A stretch of 64,000 nt of DNA from Piscicola geometra (GCA_943735955.1 OX030956.1:13060400-13124399); one strand, 5' to 3'. Numbered from the stretch's first letter, positions 23,477-46,290 are shown. Program-made: numbers and translations. The notes: a model not told the origin generated them from the sequence alone.

Positions 23477-24154
23477 ATGCTGATGGAAAGGTATGCTGAA
23501 ACAGTATCCTTCTCCTGCGTGAGCGAGAGATGCACGGTGCGAAGTCGGGTGGCTCAGCTGGTGGACAAAAGATTCAAGGAGACTCTCCTGGTGCCCACCG
23601 CCATGGTGCCGTCTTCATTCGCCTCCACCATCGTCTGCCCCCAAGCCTCCAACTACACCAGGAAACACTTCAAAGACCTCACTAGGTAGGTGTGTTTCAG
23701 GGACTTTTGGAACGGGGAAGTTTCTCATTTAATCGTGTGTTTTGAAAAATTATTTATCATTTATATTAAATATATTATATTATATTTTTATGCATTTATT
23801 TGTGAAAAGCCTGTCAAGTTATTTAATATTTTAAAGATGGAAGTTTCTTGAAAAATTCAAAACATTTTAAATTTAAAACTTTTCAGGATCGAACCACGGA
23901 ACAAGCCACGGCACTTCTCAGTAACGTGCTACCTGACACCACCCAGAAAGAACTTTTCATTTGAAACCGAAGTGGTTGGAGGAAAGCTCAGAGTCAACAA
24001 TCACTTCATCAACTGCGTGAAAATGGCGGGAAGAGGAAAGTTGGAAAAGGTAAATGGAGTGAAGATGGTCACTGATACGCAAGCAAGCAGTTCATTCATT
24101 ACTTCTCCTCGCACCACAAAAACCAAATCATCCGAAAATTCACTGAAGAACTAG
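23477..24154 (+). CDS. Unrecognised small protein, two exons (possibly 5' incomplete)
   Basis: Exons 23477-23685 and 23887-24154 join in phase (AG plus G gives Arg) and encode about 158 residues ending at a TAG. The exon bases are GC-richer than the flanks and both splice sites are good (AG|GTAGGT and TTTTCAG|G). The product is basic and Ser/Thr-rich, with Cys scattered through it and no signal peptide or membrane segment. I do not recognise a domain. The ATG lies directly after an AG, so this may be an internal exon of a longer gene. The sense-strand AATAAA at 24458 supports an end here. The position just upstream of EFHB, and a weak likeness of the FASTIVCPQ segment to the N-terminal part of EFHB proteins, leave open that it is a split-off EFHB N-terminus. 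The phases do not join to 24799. Confidence 0.55.
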
Positions 24155-24457
24155 TCTTTCGGGATTTTTAAACTATTTTTTTGTTTCTGTTGTATCAAAT
24201 TTGTATGGAGCTTGTTATGGTGGTGTTATATATTGTTGTCATTTTATCGTTGAAGTTAGCTTAGTTTTGAAAGTTATGCATGTTTTAAAATCTGAATTGA
24301 ATTATGGAGCTGTATTCGTCTATTGGAGTAGGATTTTCAATGCATTATGAACTAAAGAAACGGCGTGTACAGCTTTTATGTTTAATGTTTAAAGTCTTTT
24401 ATTAAATGATCAATTGTTGTTTTCATATTATTACATTGACAAGTTCCTGTTGAACAC

Positions 24458-24463
24458 AATAAA
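24458..24463 (+). promoter_or_regulatory. Candidate poly(A) signal
   Basis: AATAAA about 300 nt downstream of the TAG at 24154, in otherwise unassigned sequence before the EFHB start. Confidence 0.4.
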
Positions 24464-24798
24464 TTATGCTTTTATATTTCATCAATAAACGGATAAAACT
24501 CGCCATAAATCGATTAAATAGCAAAAAATCATTTTAAATCTTGATGAATTGTATGAGTTATTATTGCGAGCTTACATAAGTTTATGCCAACGTCACAATT
24601 AGTGACTTTGAGGTGTTTACACTATTTAATATTTATAAATCTCAAATTTCATCCTGTATTAAAATACATTTACATTAGTTTAAGAAAAAAAGATAGCAAG
24701 ATAAAAATCTAGCCTTGCTCTTCAACTCTTGTTGTTATTACAAGAGATAAACTTTCTGAAGGGGCAAATACATTTAAAGTTTAAATTTATATTTTAAA

Positions 24799-27700
24799 AT
24801 GAGTTCTGTTGAACGCGCAAAATGCTATGAGAGAAGAGACGACTGCTACACTGAGAAAATAAGGGTGAGTTGCAACAGCTTGAAGTGTAGGTGTGGAAGA
24901 AGAATTTATTAAAATAAGAGATGCTATCTAACTTTTTAGAAAAGTTTGAGTTGAATAGATAGCAATCGAACAAAAATGACAGAACACTGCATTAAAATAA
25001 TTTAAACATAAATGTACCCAAAACAGTTTAATCATAAAATACTTTTTGAAATGTTGACCGTTTTTTACCAAACCAGCAAGTCGACAAAGCTACCTGCTTC
25101 ATTCAACGCTGCGCAAAGAGGCGTTCCAGACCGATGGACAACTTGACAGTGAAAGATCTCATCAGTCCCCCATGCCTCACTGACTTCCAGCAATATCTGC
25201 AGAATTCTGCCGAGTGTTTCTACCACAAAAGCAGGTGAGTCTTGCTTAGATTGCTAATTTTGTCTTTTAATTTAAAGTGGTAGATCGTTAATGTAAATCA
25301 AAAGAGGAAACGGTCCCAGAAAGCTTTTAATGTTAAAATTTTATCTATTAATTTTATTCATTATAATATTGGAGACCAGGGATGTAACTAAGGGCCGTTT
25401 TTGAAAACTCCACAGACATCCCTTAGAACAAAAAAACATTAGCTTGCCACCCAGGCCTTGGGAATTTGATGTGGTCTTTGGAAGGAAAAGTTCTTCTGGT
25501 AGGCGGGTTTCAAAGTGTCTTTAATTTCATTTTGTCAATGATTTTAATAAGGTGAAAATTTGAATTTAAAAAAAAATTCGAAACTGTGTAGAGTTCAACC
25601 AGACGAAAAAAACTTTAATGGGTGATTAAAAAGTTGCATGCCCTAGTAAGACTCTCTACTCTCCTGCTAGGACCATCGATTCAAGAACTCTTGAGGCCTC
25701 CGTACAGTCAAGATGAAGTCATGGAAAAGGCTATGAAAGTATTTGAAAAAGGATTAGGCATTTAAAAAATTTTTATTCTAATCTTTTGTCTAACAAGTTG
25801 ATTTATTAAGCTTATACATCGATTATATGTTTTCAATAGAAATGCTATTAAATATTTCCAAAGGAGAAACAGTTTCCACCGGGCAAGCAATCCACCAGGA
25901 AGTACGGTTGTCAGTTTGATGGAAACACTCGCTTTGGTAGGAAATCAGATAAGCCTCAAGGTGTCTTCAAATGTTCGATTAAGCATTAAAAGAATATTTT
26001 ATCGAATAGTTTGGAAGTCTTCAAAGTAGAATAAATTATAAGAATCTAAATTGAACTCAAAAATAAATGTTTTATTTCAAATTTTCAATTAAACACAAAG
26101 AGAAAGAAATGGAAAATCTTCTCCACCCATTCCTGAATGACTTCGCGTCTAAGTCGCAGGGTGGGAGCTCTTGTGTTGACAGGTGTTGTTCAGCTTTATG
26201 AGGAAAAACAAATAGCAAAACCATTTTTTATTTTTTATTTAAAAAAACTATAGTTTAACTACTTTCAAATACTCTTAAGTATATTTTCTCAACTAGAAAA
26301 TAAATAGACAAAATCATACTTTAAAATATACTTTCAAACAATTTTTCTTTAAGAAACTTCGCTTTCGGAGTCTCCTCCAATCTGGGAACGCACGATGTCG
26401 GTGACCTGCTCCAGCAACGGAAGCCTGCCGACACCCTCAAGTTCCTCTACCCTACCATGTGAGGCTTGTTAGCCCTAGCGAGTGAATTTAGAATTTTCTA
26501 TAGTTAAGAAAAAATGATTTAAAACAGTGGCAAAAATTATAATAGTTATGTAATTATTTATTTTTTAATCTTTCATCAACTCTAAAACATTAGGGCTAAG
26601 CTAGCGGCAGTGCGGTCGCTTATAAAGAAGGCAGTTCACCAGAACTTCGACACTGCCACGCAGGCGTTCAACTTCTTTGACAAAGTGATTTAACTATCCA
26701 CTATGAAATTAATCACCATAGTCTGAGAAAATAGACAAGAGATAAAAGTTTTTTTTGTTTTGATCTACTATCTCATTATTAGCCGTGCTCAAAAGTTTGA
26801 AAAACGAAATAAAAAACTAAATTTAACTTTAAAAAAATGCTAGAAGCAGCAGGGCTACATAGACGCAGAGTCGTTGACTGAGACTCTTTCCCAGTTCAAC
26901 CTTCGACTCAACAGGGACTTAGTGGAGGTTGCATGATGGCACGATTAGTTTTGTGGTTTTTTTGAGATATTTATTTCCATCCATTTTGTAAAGCAATTTA
27001 GAGAAATTGTCTGTAAAAGCTATAAGAAATTCTTATTCAATTTTCAATGACTTATTCAATATTCCTACAGCGCTTAATTAAGGAATGCAAAGGAACGAAA
27101 AGAGCTCTTCCGAAAATCTACCAGGGCAAGCCGTTGACATCACAGGAGCTCTGCTGTTCGGGAAACTACTGCTCGGGCACTAAGAGCCTCATGTGTGTTC
27201 CCACAGAAAAGAAAGAAAAAAACGAAACAAATGTTTCTAAAAAAGAGAAAGTTTCAACTTGTGAAGAAAATGACGGCTCTGAGAGAAGGCTTGATGTCAT
27301 CACTTTTGAAGAGTTTTGCAACTTTCTGACATTTTTTGAGACCTTGCCTTTCAGCCGAGACAAAAAAAATGGTTTGTTAGACTTTTAAAGCACTGTAAAG
27401 CATAAGATATATTAATTCATTTTACAACCTCTACAGTTGATCCAGTCTCTCGGTTGACAAAGATGGCTAACAAGTTGCCTGAGCTTACGAGTTGCTACAA
27501 GGGGGACTTTTTGAATCCCAGCAAGGAGTTGTATGGTAAAAGAATGACTGAAACATAATAATTTATAAGTTTTATATTTTATCAAACTATTCAAAAATAG
27601 GAAAAAATTAATAGTTAGTTTTAAATTAAAACATTCGTTATGAATTCTTAGAAGGCAGGACATTCGGCAAGCGTTCCGACATTTTGGTGGAGTATGAAGC

Positions 27701-28110
27701 GAAGGGAGAAGTGGTCACTACTCAGAAAGCCATGCTCAAGGACAACGTTACAGACCTGCTCTGTCCTCCCATCTTCGACCAATACTCCCTCACTAAAGAG
27801 GACCTGGACAAGCCTAGACCGAAAGAAGAAGTATGTTGAAATGAAATTACTTTTATTCAAAAAATTTAATGTACGAAGGTTTATGATTAAATAAATAGTA
27901 AGGTAATAAATAACTTTAATGTTTTTGCAGATCGAAGAGATTTTCAACCACTACTTGTGTGGAAAGAGTTGCCAAGAGTTTGAACGACTTTATAAACTCT
28001 CTCTGCCTTGCAAGTCTGTCTGCAACATGACTTCAGTGAATAGTTTTAGAAAAGTAATTGAAAATGAAATTGCTAACTCTGGATCGGAAAAATATTGTAG
28101 CTTTTGCTAG
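24799..28110 (+). CDS. EFHB: EF-hand domain-containing family member B (EFHB / CFAP21)
   Basis: In other animals EFHB is a microtubule inner protein of ciliary doublets. Eleven exons: 24799-24864, 25077-25234, 25840-25936, 26103-26182, 26354-26458, 26594-26684, 26844-26927, 27071-27371, 27437-27535, 27652-27830 and 27931-28110, giving about 479 residues. Recognition rests on the order VGDLL, then RSLIKKAVHQNFDTATQAF, an EF-hand (about 190-215), ITFEEFCNFL (about 304-313), FGKRSDI, and RPKEEIEEIF near the C-terminus. The first EF loop reads DKKQQGYIDAES and the second SERRLDVITFEE, so both lack most calcium ligands. A roughly 50-residue Lys/Glu- and Cys-containing insert separates them. The protein is much shorter than human EFHB (about 830), missing mainly the N-terminal part. 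The start is the first in-frame ATG. The acceptor at 26843 was chosen because it restores a 12-residue loop. Confidence 0.8.
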
Positions 28111-28282
28111 AGTGTTTTGGTTTTGAGGAGTTTTGTTTGGTAAATTTTTACAATTAACACTGAACCAATTTATATTATAAGGCTTTTTTTTAATGATTGA
28201 GTTTAAAAAATATACTTTACGTAGCAATGCTGTCAAAAACTTTTTTCACTTGATAAAAAATCATTTATTAAAGTTTTGAAAC

Positions 28283-28288
28283 AATAAA
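28283..28288 (+). promoter_or_regulatory. Candidate poly(A) signal of EFHB
   Basis: AATAAA 173 nt after the EFHB stop codon, in AT-rich DNA. Confidence 0.5.
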
Positions 28289-29673
28289 ACATCAAAAATA
28301 TCTGGAATTATATCACAAATAAAATTAAAATAAACAAACTGAATCTTCCTTATATCTTGTAATGGGATAGACGTAAGTCGAAACTGGAAACAAGCTTCAA
28401 TTCTGCGGTTTCAAATTCTCAAGTTATGTCGTCGCCTTACTCTGTATATAAGCTGAAGATGTGTAGCTCAAAGATGAGGCTCTTCGATGGGACGAGATGT
28501 AGCTTATGGCATTGTATGAATCGAAATTATGCTCATGATTGCCTTGCATCTTGGAAATCAGTCTTGAGTGGCTTTCAAGGTTAGAAAATATTTTTATTTG
28601 TTCAACATTAATTTTTAACTAGTGCTATTAGTTTTTTTATGAAAGTCAAAAAACAAGATGATAGTCTAGCTGATAGAAACAAGAAGGTTATTGAGAAGAT
28701 GAATGGGAACTAAACGATAGATACATTTATATAGCAAAATGAGTCGGAATTTAGTTCGGCGTGTTTTGAGTGAAAGCCAATTTAGAGATTATGTCATATT
28801 AACATTAGCAGCATTTGGGGTAGATGAAGTTATTTTTTTGAAGTTTTTCTTAAACTCAAATTTACTATTAGATCTTTTTTGAAAGCTATTTCAAATCTAT
28901 CTTTAAGTTTTACCAAAGTGAACGTATAAGAAAATCTTTAAATTTTCATAGACTAAATAATCAAAAGAATATTTTTTTAATGGGATGTAAGACCATCTAT
29001 AAACAATGCTTATTAAGAATACAAATTCAAAATAATTTTTATTTATTTAAAGCATAAAAGGGTTTAATTATAATATTTATTCAACAAATTTTCTTCAAAA
29101 TCTATTTTTTGCTGAGTTTTTATTGAGAAAAAGAATTCTAAATCACACATTTTTTATTTAATAGCCGAACTTTTGTTTCATTTAAAAATAAATTCGAATG
29201 TTTCAAGATTTTTTATTTCAATAAGCAAATAAAAAGATTTACAATTCACAACAGTCAAGCGATACAATTTGATGAGATATTTGAGGAGAATACTGCTTTG
29301 AAACTGTTAATTCAAAGTTATTCAGATTGCACCTTCGCACGCTTGATCCTTTTTATGGGCACAAAGCCTGTCCTCAATGCGACGCCCTCAAGAAATAAAT
29401 GAATGGATCAACAAACACACATTTTAATGGTGTTTTAAGGCTCACACGGATAAAATTAAGTGCACCGCTAATGCTTCCATGCAAACATTGCGACAAGATG
29501 GTGAAGAAAACGAAAAAAAATTTAAAACCTTTGTATAGACAAATATTTGAATAAGAGTTTAAACTAAAAGCGAAATTGTATAAAATGATTTTTAAAATAT
29601 TGCTTAAAGTAATTATTTTAAAAACATCAAATTCACCTATGCCAATCAAGCGAATGCAAACATATCCTCTCAG
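28289..29673. other. Intergenic EFHB-protease
   Basis: AT-rich. A somewhat GC-richer stretch at about 28370-28590 shows no open frame or RNA fold that I can recognise. It presumably holds the protease promoter and 5' UTR. No TATA box could be fixed. Confidence 0.45.
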
Positions 29674-29880
29674 ATGTTTCGTTTCGTTCAGATCTTCGTC
29701 ATCTGTTCTCTTGCCTGCGTCGGTGCAAAAGTCAGTTTCAGAAGATTCAAAAAGCCTTTATTTACAAAAAATTAAATAGAATGTTGCAATATTTTTTCAA
29801 TATTAAATAAATCGATTAAACTATTTGTTTACATAAGATATAAATTTAATATCTAGAGATATATAACAATAGATTGTTTA

Positions 29881-29920
<40 letters not shown>

Positions 29921-32900
29921 GTAATAATAATAAATAATAATTAATAATAATAAATAATAATTAATAATTAATAATATTAATAATTAATAATAATAATTAT
30001 TATTAATTAATAATAATAATAATAATAATTAATAATAATAATAATAAGATTGTTATATCCTTTTATCTTTTTTTATTTTAAACTATTAAATAAAAACGAT
30101 TTTATCATTATTTAAATAGAATACAAATGTTATATTCATTCTTACATCTTTTTATCAATTTCTTTATATATTCCCGAGAGCCCGAAGGATGAAAGAGGAT
30201 TGAAGAATCTATTCAGGGACTTCCAGCATGGTTCTCCATCATTAATAACTCTCATTTTGAAAAATAAATTCAAAATAAAATGGTTCTGGAAAGTTTAATT
30301 TACAATGATATTTAGTCGATACATTAAATACGTTAATAATATGGCATTATATGATACGTTTTGTTTTATTAATAAAACATATTAAACATATAAAACATTT
30401 ATACTATAATCATTTATTAATAAATAGTCATCAAGAAAAAATAAATGCAAAACATCTCAAAATCAAATAAACTCCACCCCCCCCTCCCAAAGCACCAGCC
30501 TCCCCTCGGACCTCCCGTCTTCCACTTCCGGTGCCCCCTCACTGCGGCAGGAGCAAGTACCACTCCAAACACGTTGACTCACACATGTCCGACTTCTTAA
30601 GTTACTCCGACGTCAGGGATGGTGATGATGATGATGGCAGTGATGAGTATATGATGGAGGAGGTGAAGAGGATTGTGGGCGGAGTGACGTCTGATACGGG
30701 AGAGTGGCCGTGGATCGTCAGTCTCAGACTCAGGATCAACAAGTTTTAAAGGCTTTTCTTCTTGAAGCGCTCACTTAATATTTATCACCACGCGAAGTTT
30801 CCCGTGTTAAGAGATGCCATTTACTTTTGAAAAGTGTATATTACTTTTGATAGCTTATTGACTGATTTTTAATTTTTTTATACTCAGCGTAAATCTAGAC
30901 ATGACCCCCATTACCACCACACACGAACAGAACCTCGTTCGAGCACTTCTGCGGAGGCTCCTTGATCGACTCCCAGTGGATCCTGACCGCTGCACACTGC
31001 TTCGAGTCGGTCGCATGTGATCGATGATTTGTGAAAACTTTCTTAATTCATGCTTATTATTTATTTTAAAATTAATTGAAACATATTTGTATTAACTTAT
31101 TCGAATTATTAGAATAGGATTTAAATGACGAGCATTATTATAGTGGCGTATAACCCGAACGGGCTACCAGGCCACTTAGGCTGCATATTTTCATTTGCGC
31201 CTTAGGGTTACTAGGGCATTGGTTGCACTTGAACCTAGGACCTTTCATTATTGGCCAAGCCGAGAGTCGTTGCTGACTCAGCTACCCGTTCACCCAATAA
31301 ATAAAAGTTGTATAAAATTATAAAATATAAATTTTATTCATATTTTTATTAACTTATTCGAATTATTAGAATAGAATTTTTTTAAAGTTTTATAAAATTA
31401 TAAAATATAAATTTAATTTATTAATTAAATAATCCATTAATAGTTCCTTACAAAAAAACTCTCCCTACGATGTCCTCGTGAACAGGAATTACTGGATGAA
31501 AGACCTGAGCGACAGACCAAAGGACTGGCGGGTGAGGGTGGGGGAGCACAACATGGGACAGGAGGGAGAGGTGAATGAGGAGGAGGTTGAGGTGCAGAAG
31601 ATTCTCTTCCATCCGGACCGTGATCGTTAGCGTTTTAATTATAATACATTAATATTCAACTTATAATTAGTTTATTTATATTTAAAATAATAAAAATTAA
31701 TACCAAAGTTATTAATAATTACTAATAAATTAAGAATTAATTCATAAACGAAATGATATAAAATATATGATATTACAATATTAATTAAATAAGTTATAAT
31801 AAATTTAATACTATTATTTATCACATAAGCCACATCCCAACCACACTCAGCCACCACGTCGATTGACGTCGACATAGCGTTGGTGAAGCTGCAAAGGCCG
31901 CTGCGACTGAACGAAGACGTCAACTTGGTGTGTCTGCCCACAGCTGCAGACCTGCTGAGGCCTGGAAGCAAGTGTCTCACTGCGGGATGGGGACACACTG
32001 AAGAAAGTTCGAGATTTGAACAATAGCTGTATTATTTTCAATAAATTGTTTGAACATTTAACATTTGTTGCTCGTGCTCCTAAGTTTTCTCACATTTCTC
32101 CTTATCTTCGTTTGTTACATTGGTTACCTTTGAGATCTAGAGTGACTTTTAAAATATGCCTAAATATGTTTAAAATTCATAACTGTAATTCTCCAAGTTA
32201 TCTTAAAAATCTAATTAAACAACCCCCTAAATCTGGTCTAAGATCATCTACCTTTAAGCGTTCTTTTCGTTTTCCAGTTAAACACTTTTTTGCTAAACGT
32301 TCTTTTTCTTACTGTGGTCCTCTTTTATGGAATTCTTTACCTTCTTCTTTAACTTCAACTAAGAGGCCTGAAGACGTACTTGTTTGGGACGGGATGGCTG
32401 AGCGCTTTTGTTCACTTAGTAAAGGGCGCTATACAAATCATTAGTGATTGATTGATTGTATTATTTGGGGGTAAAAAGCGCCGTTTAAGTAAATGGAAGC
32501 TTTAAGCATATTCTTTATTAATTATTACGCTAATAAAAACTTCAACTATAGTATTTCTTGATTACTAAGTTACTTCAATTCATACATAATTTCTATTTTT
32601 TCTTAATCCATCTTCCTCCCACACACAAACAGACGGCAGCCCCTCTGGGACAATTCAGCACGTGAGGGTTCCCATAGTGAGTCAGCGCCTATGCCAGTTC
32701 CTCTACAGCAAGGTCTCCAGCCTCGAGCATCCGATCTTTATCTCGAATAATGTCATTTGTGCCGGAGAGCCCAGTGGTGGCAAAGACGCTTGTCAGGTTC
32801 GTCTGGAGTTTGTATGGACGAATTGAAGAGTATGTGGAGACACCTTCATTGAATAGTTTGGAGAATATATGGGTTTATCTTCGATGAATAGAGAAATGGT

Positions 32901-33159
32901 TAAGTGAATGGGTTAAGAATTCTTTAATCTTATTCAACAAATTACTAATATAGCCACACCTACTGACAAGGACAAGCAACCATCACTGCAGTACGATTCA
33001 GGGGGACCTCTGGTGCACTACAACAGACGGCAGCAGAGGTGGGTGCTGGTCGGCCTGGTGTCGAATGGATACGGGTGTGCAAGGGCGAACTTCCCCGGAG
33101 TGTACACTCTCATCCTGCCCTACTTCCAGTGGATTGAGGAGACGATTGCAAGCGGTTGA
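29674..33159 (+). CDS. Secreted trypsin-like serine protease (S1A), Tyr at position 193
   Basis: Eight exons in phase: 29674-29730, 30179-30230, 30499-30742, 30931-31005, 31444-31625, 31851-32006, 32633-32796 and 32992-33159, giving about 365 residues. Exon 1 is a signal peptide ([18 protein letters not shown]). A propeptide of about 75 residues contains Cys52 (likely to bridge to LVCLP) and an acidic run, then VKR94|IVGG activation. The catalytic triad is His140 (TAAHC), Asp211 (DIAL) and Ser313 (DSGGPL). Asp307 is equivalent to Asp189 and predicts cleavage after Arg/Lys. The usual GDSGG reads YDSGG, so Gly193 of the oxyanion hole is replaced by Tyr. The donor at 31005 (GTCGGT) was chosen over one four bases downstream because only it keeps the frame. 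Exon 2 (52 nt) is inferred from phase only. Introns hold a SINE (after exon 4) and a LINE fragment (after exon 6). Substrate unknown. Confidence 0.85.
29880..30050. repeat. (AAT)n-rich repeat
   Basis: AATAATAAT and TTAATAATAATAA units in the first intron of the protease gene. Confidence 0.9.
31091..31374. repeat. 27-bp direct repeat flanking a SINE-containing block
   Basis: An identical 27-bp AT-rich sequence (core ACTTATTCGAATTATTAGAA) occurs at 31091-31117 and at 31348-31374. A second pair of related blocks (TATAAAATTATAAAATATAA) lies at about 31310 and 31390. The interval contains the SINE-like element, so the repeat may be an insertion duplication or a later local duplication. Confidence 0.8.
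31141..31295 (-). mobile_element. tRNA-derived SINE
   Basis: On the minus strand the element starts near GGTGAACGGGTAGCTGAGTC, an A-box-like sequence. About 45 bp further it has CCTAGGTTCAAGTGCAACC, a B-box-like sequence with GGTTCAA. This spacing is that of a tRNA gene, but the cloverleaf is not intact. A tRNA-unrelated body of about 75 bp follows. It is GC-rich against AT-rich surroundings and sits in the protease intron after the His exon. Which tRNA it derives from is not clear. Confidence 0.65.
32038..32456 (+). mobile_element. 5'-truncated CR1-like LINE with 10-bp target duplication
   Basis: The element is bracketed by identical TGTATTATTT at 32028-32037 and 32457-32466. Its open frame encodes the C-terminal end of a non-LTR reverse-transcriptase [47 protein letters not shown]. 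It ends in AGGGCGCTATACAAATC plus a TGATTGATTGAT tail. It is severely 5'-truncated (419 bp) and inserted 31 bp after a protease splice donor, same strand as the gene. It cannot move on its own. Confidence 0.9.
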
Positions 33160-33414
33160 TTCGTGCATGCGTGCATGAGGAAGATGCTATTCATCTTTGA
33201 TGCATTAGTTAAGTGCAGAGTTTAGGCATGGGATCTTTTGAGTATTTAAACTTTGAATCAGTGTTGTACAAATATATATTTATATATATAAATTGATAGA
33301 AATGAAGTGAAATGCAAAAGCTTTATAAACAAATGCACCGCCACGGCACGGCATTTCGGAGACATTTAATGGAATACTTAACGAAGGAAATTAATTGAAG
33401 TAAATTGAAACTGT

Positions 33415-33530
33415 TCCATTAATTGATAACTTAATTGATAATTGATAACTTAATTGATAATTGATAACTTAATTGATAATTGATGACTTAATTGATAATT
33501 GATAACTTAATTGATAATTGATGACTTAAG
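33415..33530. repeat. TTAATTGATAATTGATAAC tandem repeat
   Basis: Five to six copies of a 19-bp unit between the convergent protease and SMC3 genes. Confidence 0.9.
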
Positions 33531-33720
33531 AAAGGTCGAAATGTTTTAAAAACGTGTAACTGGTAAATGTACAGCGCTTCTGACGCGCACAAACAAAAAA
33601 TTTGATATTTAAAAAGAAAGTTCTACACTGAAGTCTTTCAAAATATATAAGAGCTTATCCTATCATAAAATATAACTGACGTGAAGTGACGATGAATAAA
33701 AAGGAAGATTTCATGCTCAC

Positions 33721-33886
33721 GTGAGCGTCGTCATCATCATCACCACCACCACCACCATCTTCATCATCTTCATCATCACCCTCATCCTCATCACCACCAC
33801 CCTCATCCTCATCACCACCACCATCATCATCATCACCACCATCATCATCAGCATCATCATCACCACCATCACCATCATTATCATCA

Positions 33887-33890
<4 letters not shown>
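33721..33890. repeat. CATCATC/CACCACC trinucleotide repeat in the SMC3 3' UTR region
   Basis: ATC/ACC triplets run up to the SMC3 stop codon at 33887-33889. They lie in the presumed SMC3 3' UTR, where the sense strand reads GATGATGGTGG. Confidence 0.9.
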
Positions 33891-44864
<10,974 letters not shown>

Positions 44865-45111
44865 ATCTTAGAAAAACTTTTTTTTAAAAGAAATATTAGT
44901 AAGAAAATATCCACAGATTGATGAGATTTTTAGCCTGAATGGCGCTTTTTAATTGTTGACTTGATGGAGGAATTTAGAAAAAGCCAAATTATTAATTATA
45001 TTATAATTGTAAAATTATATATTTAAAATTTTGAAGATTAAATGAATAGATCATATTATTTATAAATTTGAATATAATTAAACTATAATGGTGAGAAAAT
45101 GTAAAAAATTT

Positions 45112-45142
<31 letters not shown>

Positions 45143-45300
45143 TAGATTTCTATAGCGCTCTTTCTTCAAATTCAAGAGCGCTCGTAAATAAATTTGTTAA
45201 ACAGATATGTCTTCAGATCCTTACGAAAAGTAAATAATGATTAAGAAGTAGTTAAATAAAGAGGTAATGAGTTCCAAATATATGGACCTGCATATTTTTT
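45112..45300 (-). mobile_element. CR1-like LINE 3' end (degenerate)
   Basis: The minus strand encodes AGPYIWNSLPLYLTTS, an interruption, then LFTFRKDLKTYLFNKF, the typical C-terminus of a non-LTR reverse-transcriptase ORF. It ends in GAGCGCTATAGAAATC and a TTGATTGATTGATTG tail. Frame breaks show it is dead. Confidence 0.8.
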
Positions 45301-45844
45301 ATTATTGTTTGAAGTTTAAAAAAACAAAATTATTGGATCCGAAGACAAACTATTCAACAAAATCATAAACGGTTAAAAGCGGCGGCCAAGATGGCTGCTG
45401 CTAACCTGAGGTTAATCATAGGTTTAAACCTGAGGCTAATCATAGGTTTAAACTCTGAAAAATCTTCATATTGATGTGTATAAAAAATCTAAAATATGCT
45501 GTATTATGATATGTAGTTTCTGAATTTAAACTATTAAATTTTTTTGCATAAAATGAAATATTAAACCTTAAATTGACAAAAATAGTTGTAAATTGGGGAA
45601 AAAAGGATGTTTCAATTTAGTAGGTCACAATCTCTTCTGTTTCAATTTACTGAAAGTCTGCACAGCTACGTGATGTGCTTACTTTCTAAGTGTGCCACTT
45701 GCATGAAATAATAAAATAGAAGTTTGGGTTTTAAATAATAATGATAATCATAATGATTTCATTTTATGATGTCATTTATATTGTCCGTAACGAAGGTTAT
45801 ACGATAAAGTAATATAACGATGATGATGATGATGGTTATGGTTA

Positions 45845-46290
45845 TGACATGGGGGTGGAAGGTTAGTTTATTGTCGATGCATACGCCCAATTCTTTCTCC
45901 ATCTCACTTTCTTGTAGCTCGTGGTATTTACGATTTTGTTCTGCATATGGCGTCTGCGTCTAAGATTATTTCACCTTATTTGCATGACAGCTCACTTGTC
46001 TATCTTGAATTTTTACTGCCATTTGTTAGACCAGTTTGAGAGGTTATTTTTATTTTTTTATTTTATATTTTTTCATTCGAGCATACATTCTGTTTTTGTC
46101 AGTAAAAATCTACACCACCACTCTTTACTGCATTTGGGTGGTCGTTTATGGAAATGACAAATAGAAATGGCCCTAGCACACTACCATAGGAATTTCGCTA
46201 GTAATGGGGGTCCAGTCTGAAGTGTAGCCATTTAATGAGATTCTCTGAGTTCGGTTTTTAAAGAAGCTCGAGCACATCCGATAGCTTTCG
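45845..46290 (-). pseudogene. Degenerate LINE reverse-transcriptase fragment
   Basis: The minus strand carries in order FFKNRTQRISLNGYTSDW, then YGSVLGPFLFVISINDHPNA after a one-base frameshift, then NNLSNWSNKWQ, and finally EMEKELGVCIDNKLTFHPHV. These are consecutive landmarks of a CR1/jockey-type reverse transcriptase. Stops and frameshifts separate them. The RT C-terminus lies about 545 bp further on in the same orientation (45112-45300), so both may be remains of one element. Confidence 0.8.

Noticed and set aside
28370..28600. GC-richer patch considered as an snRNA or exon
   Set aside because: No open frame with splice sites, and no snRNA motif (Sm site or conserved stem) could be identified.
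45398..45425. ATG with good context (CCAAGATGGCTGC) as first exon of UBR
   Set aside because: A donor follows after 20 nt, but joining to 46701 would give an immediate stop, so the phase does not fit.
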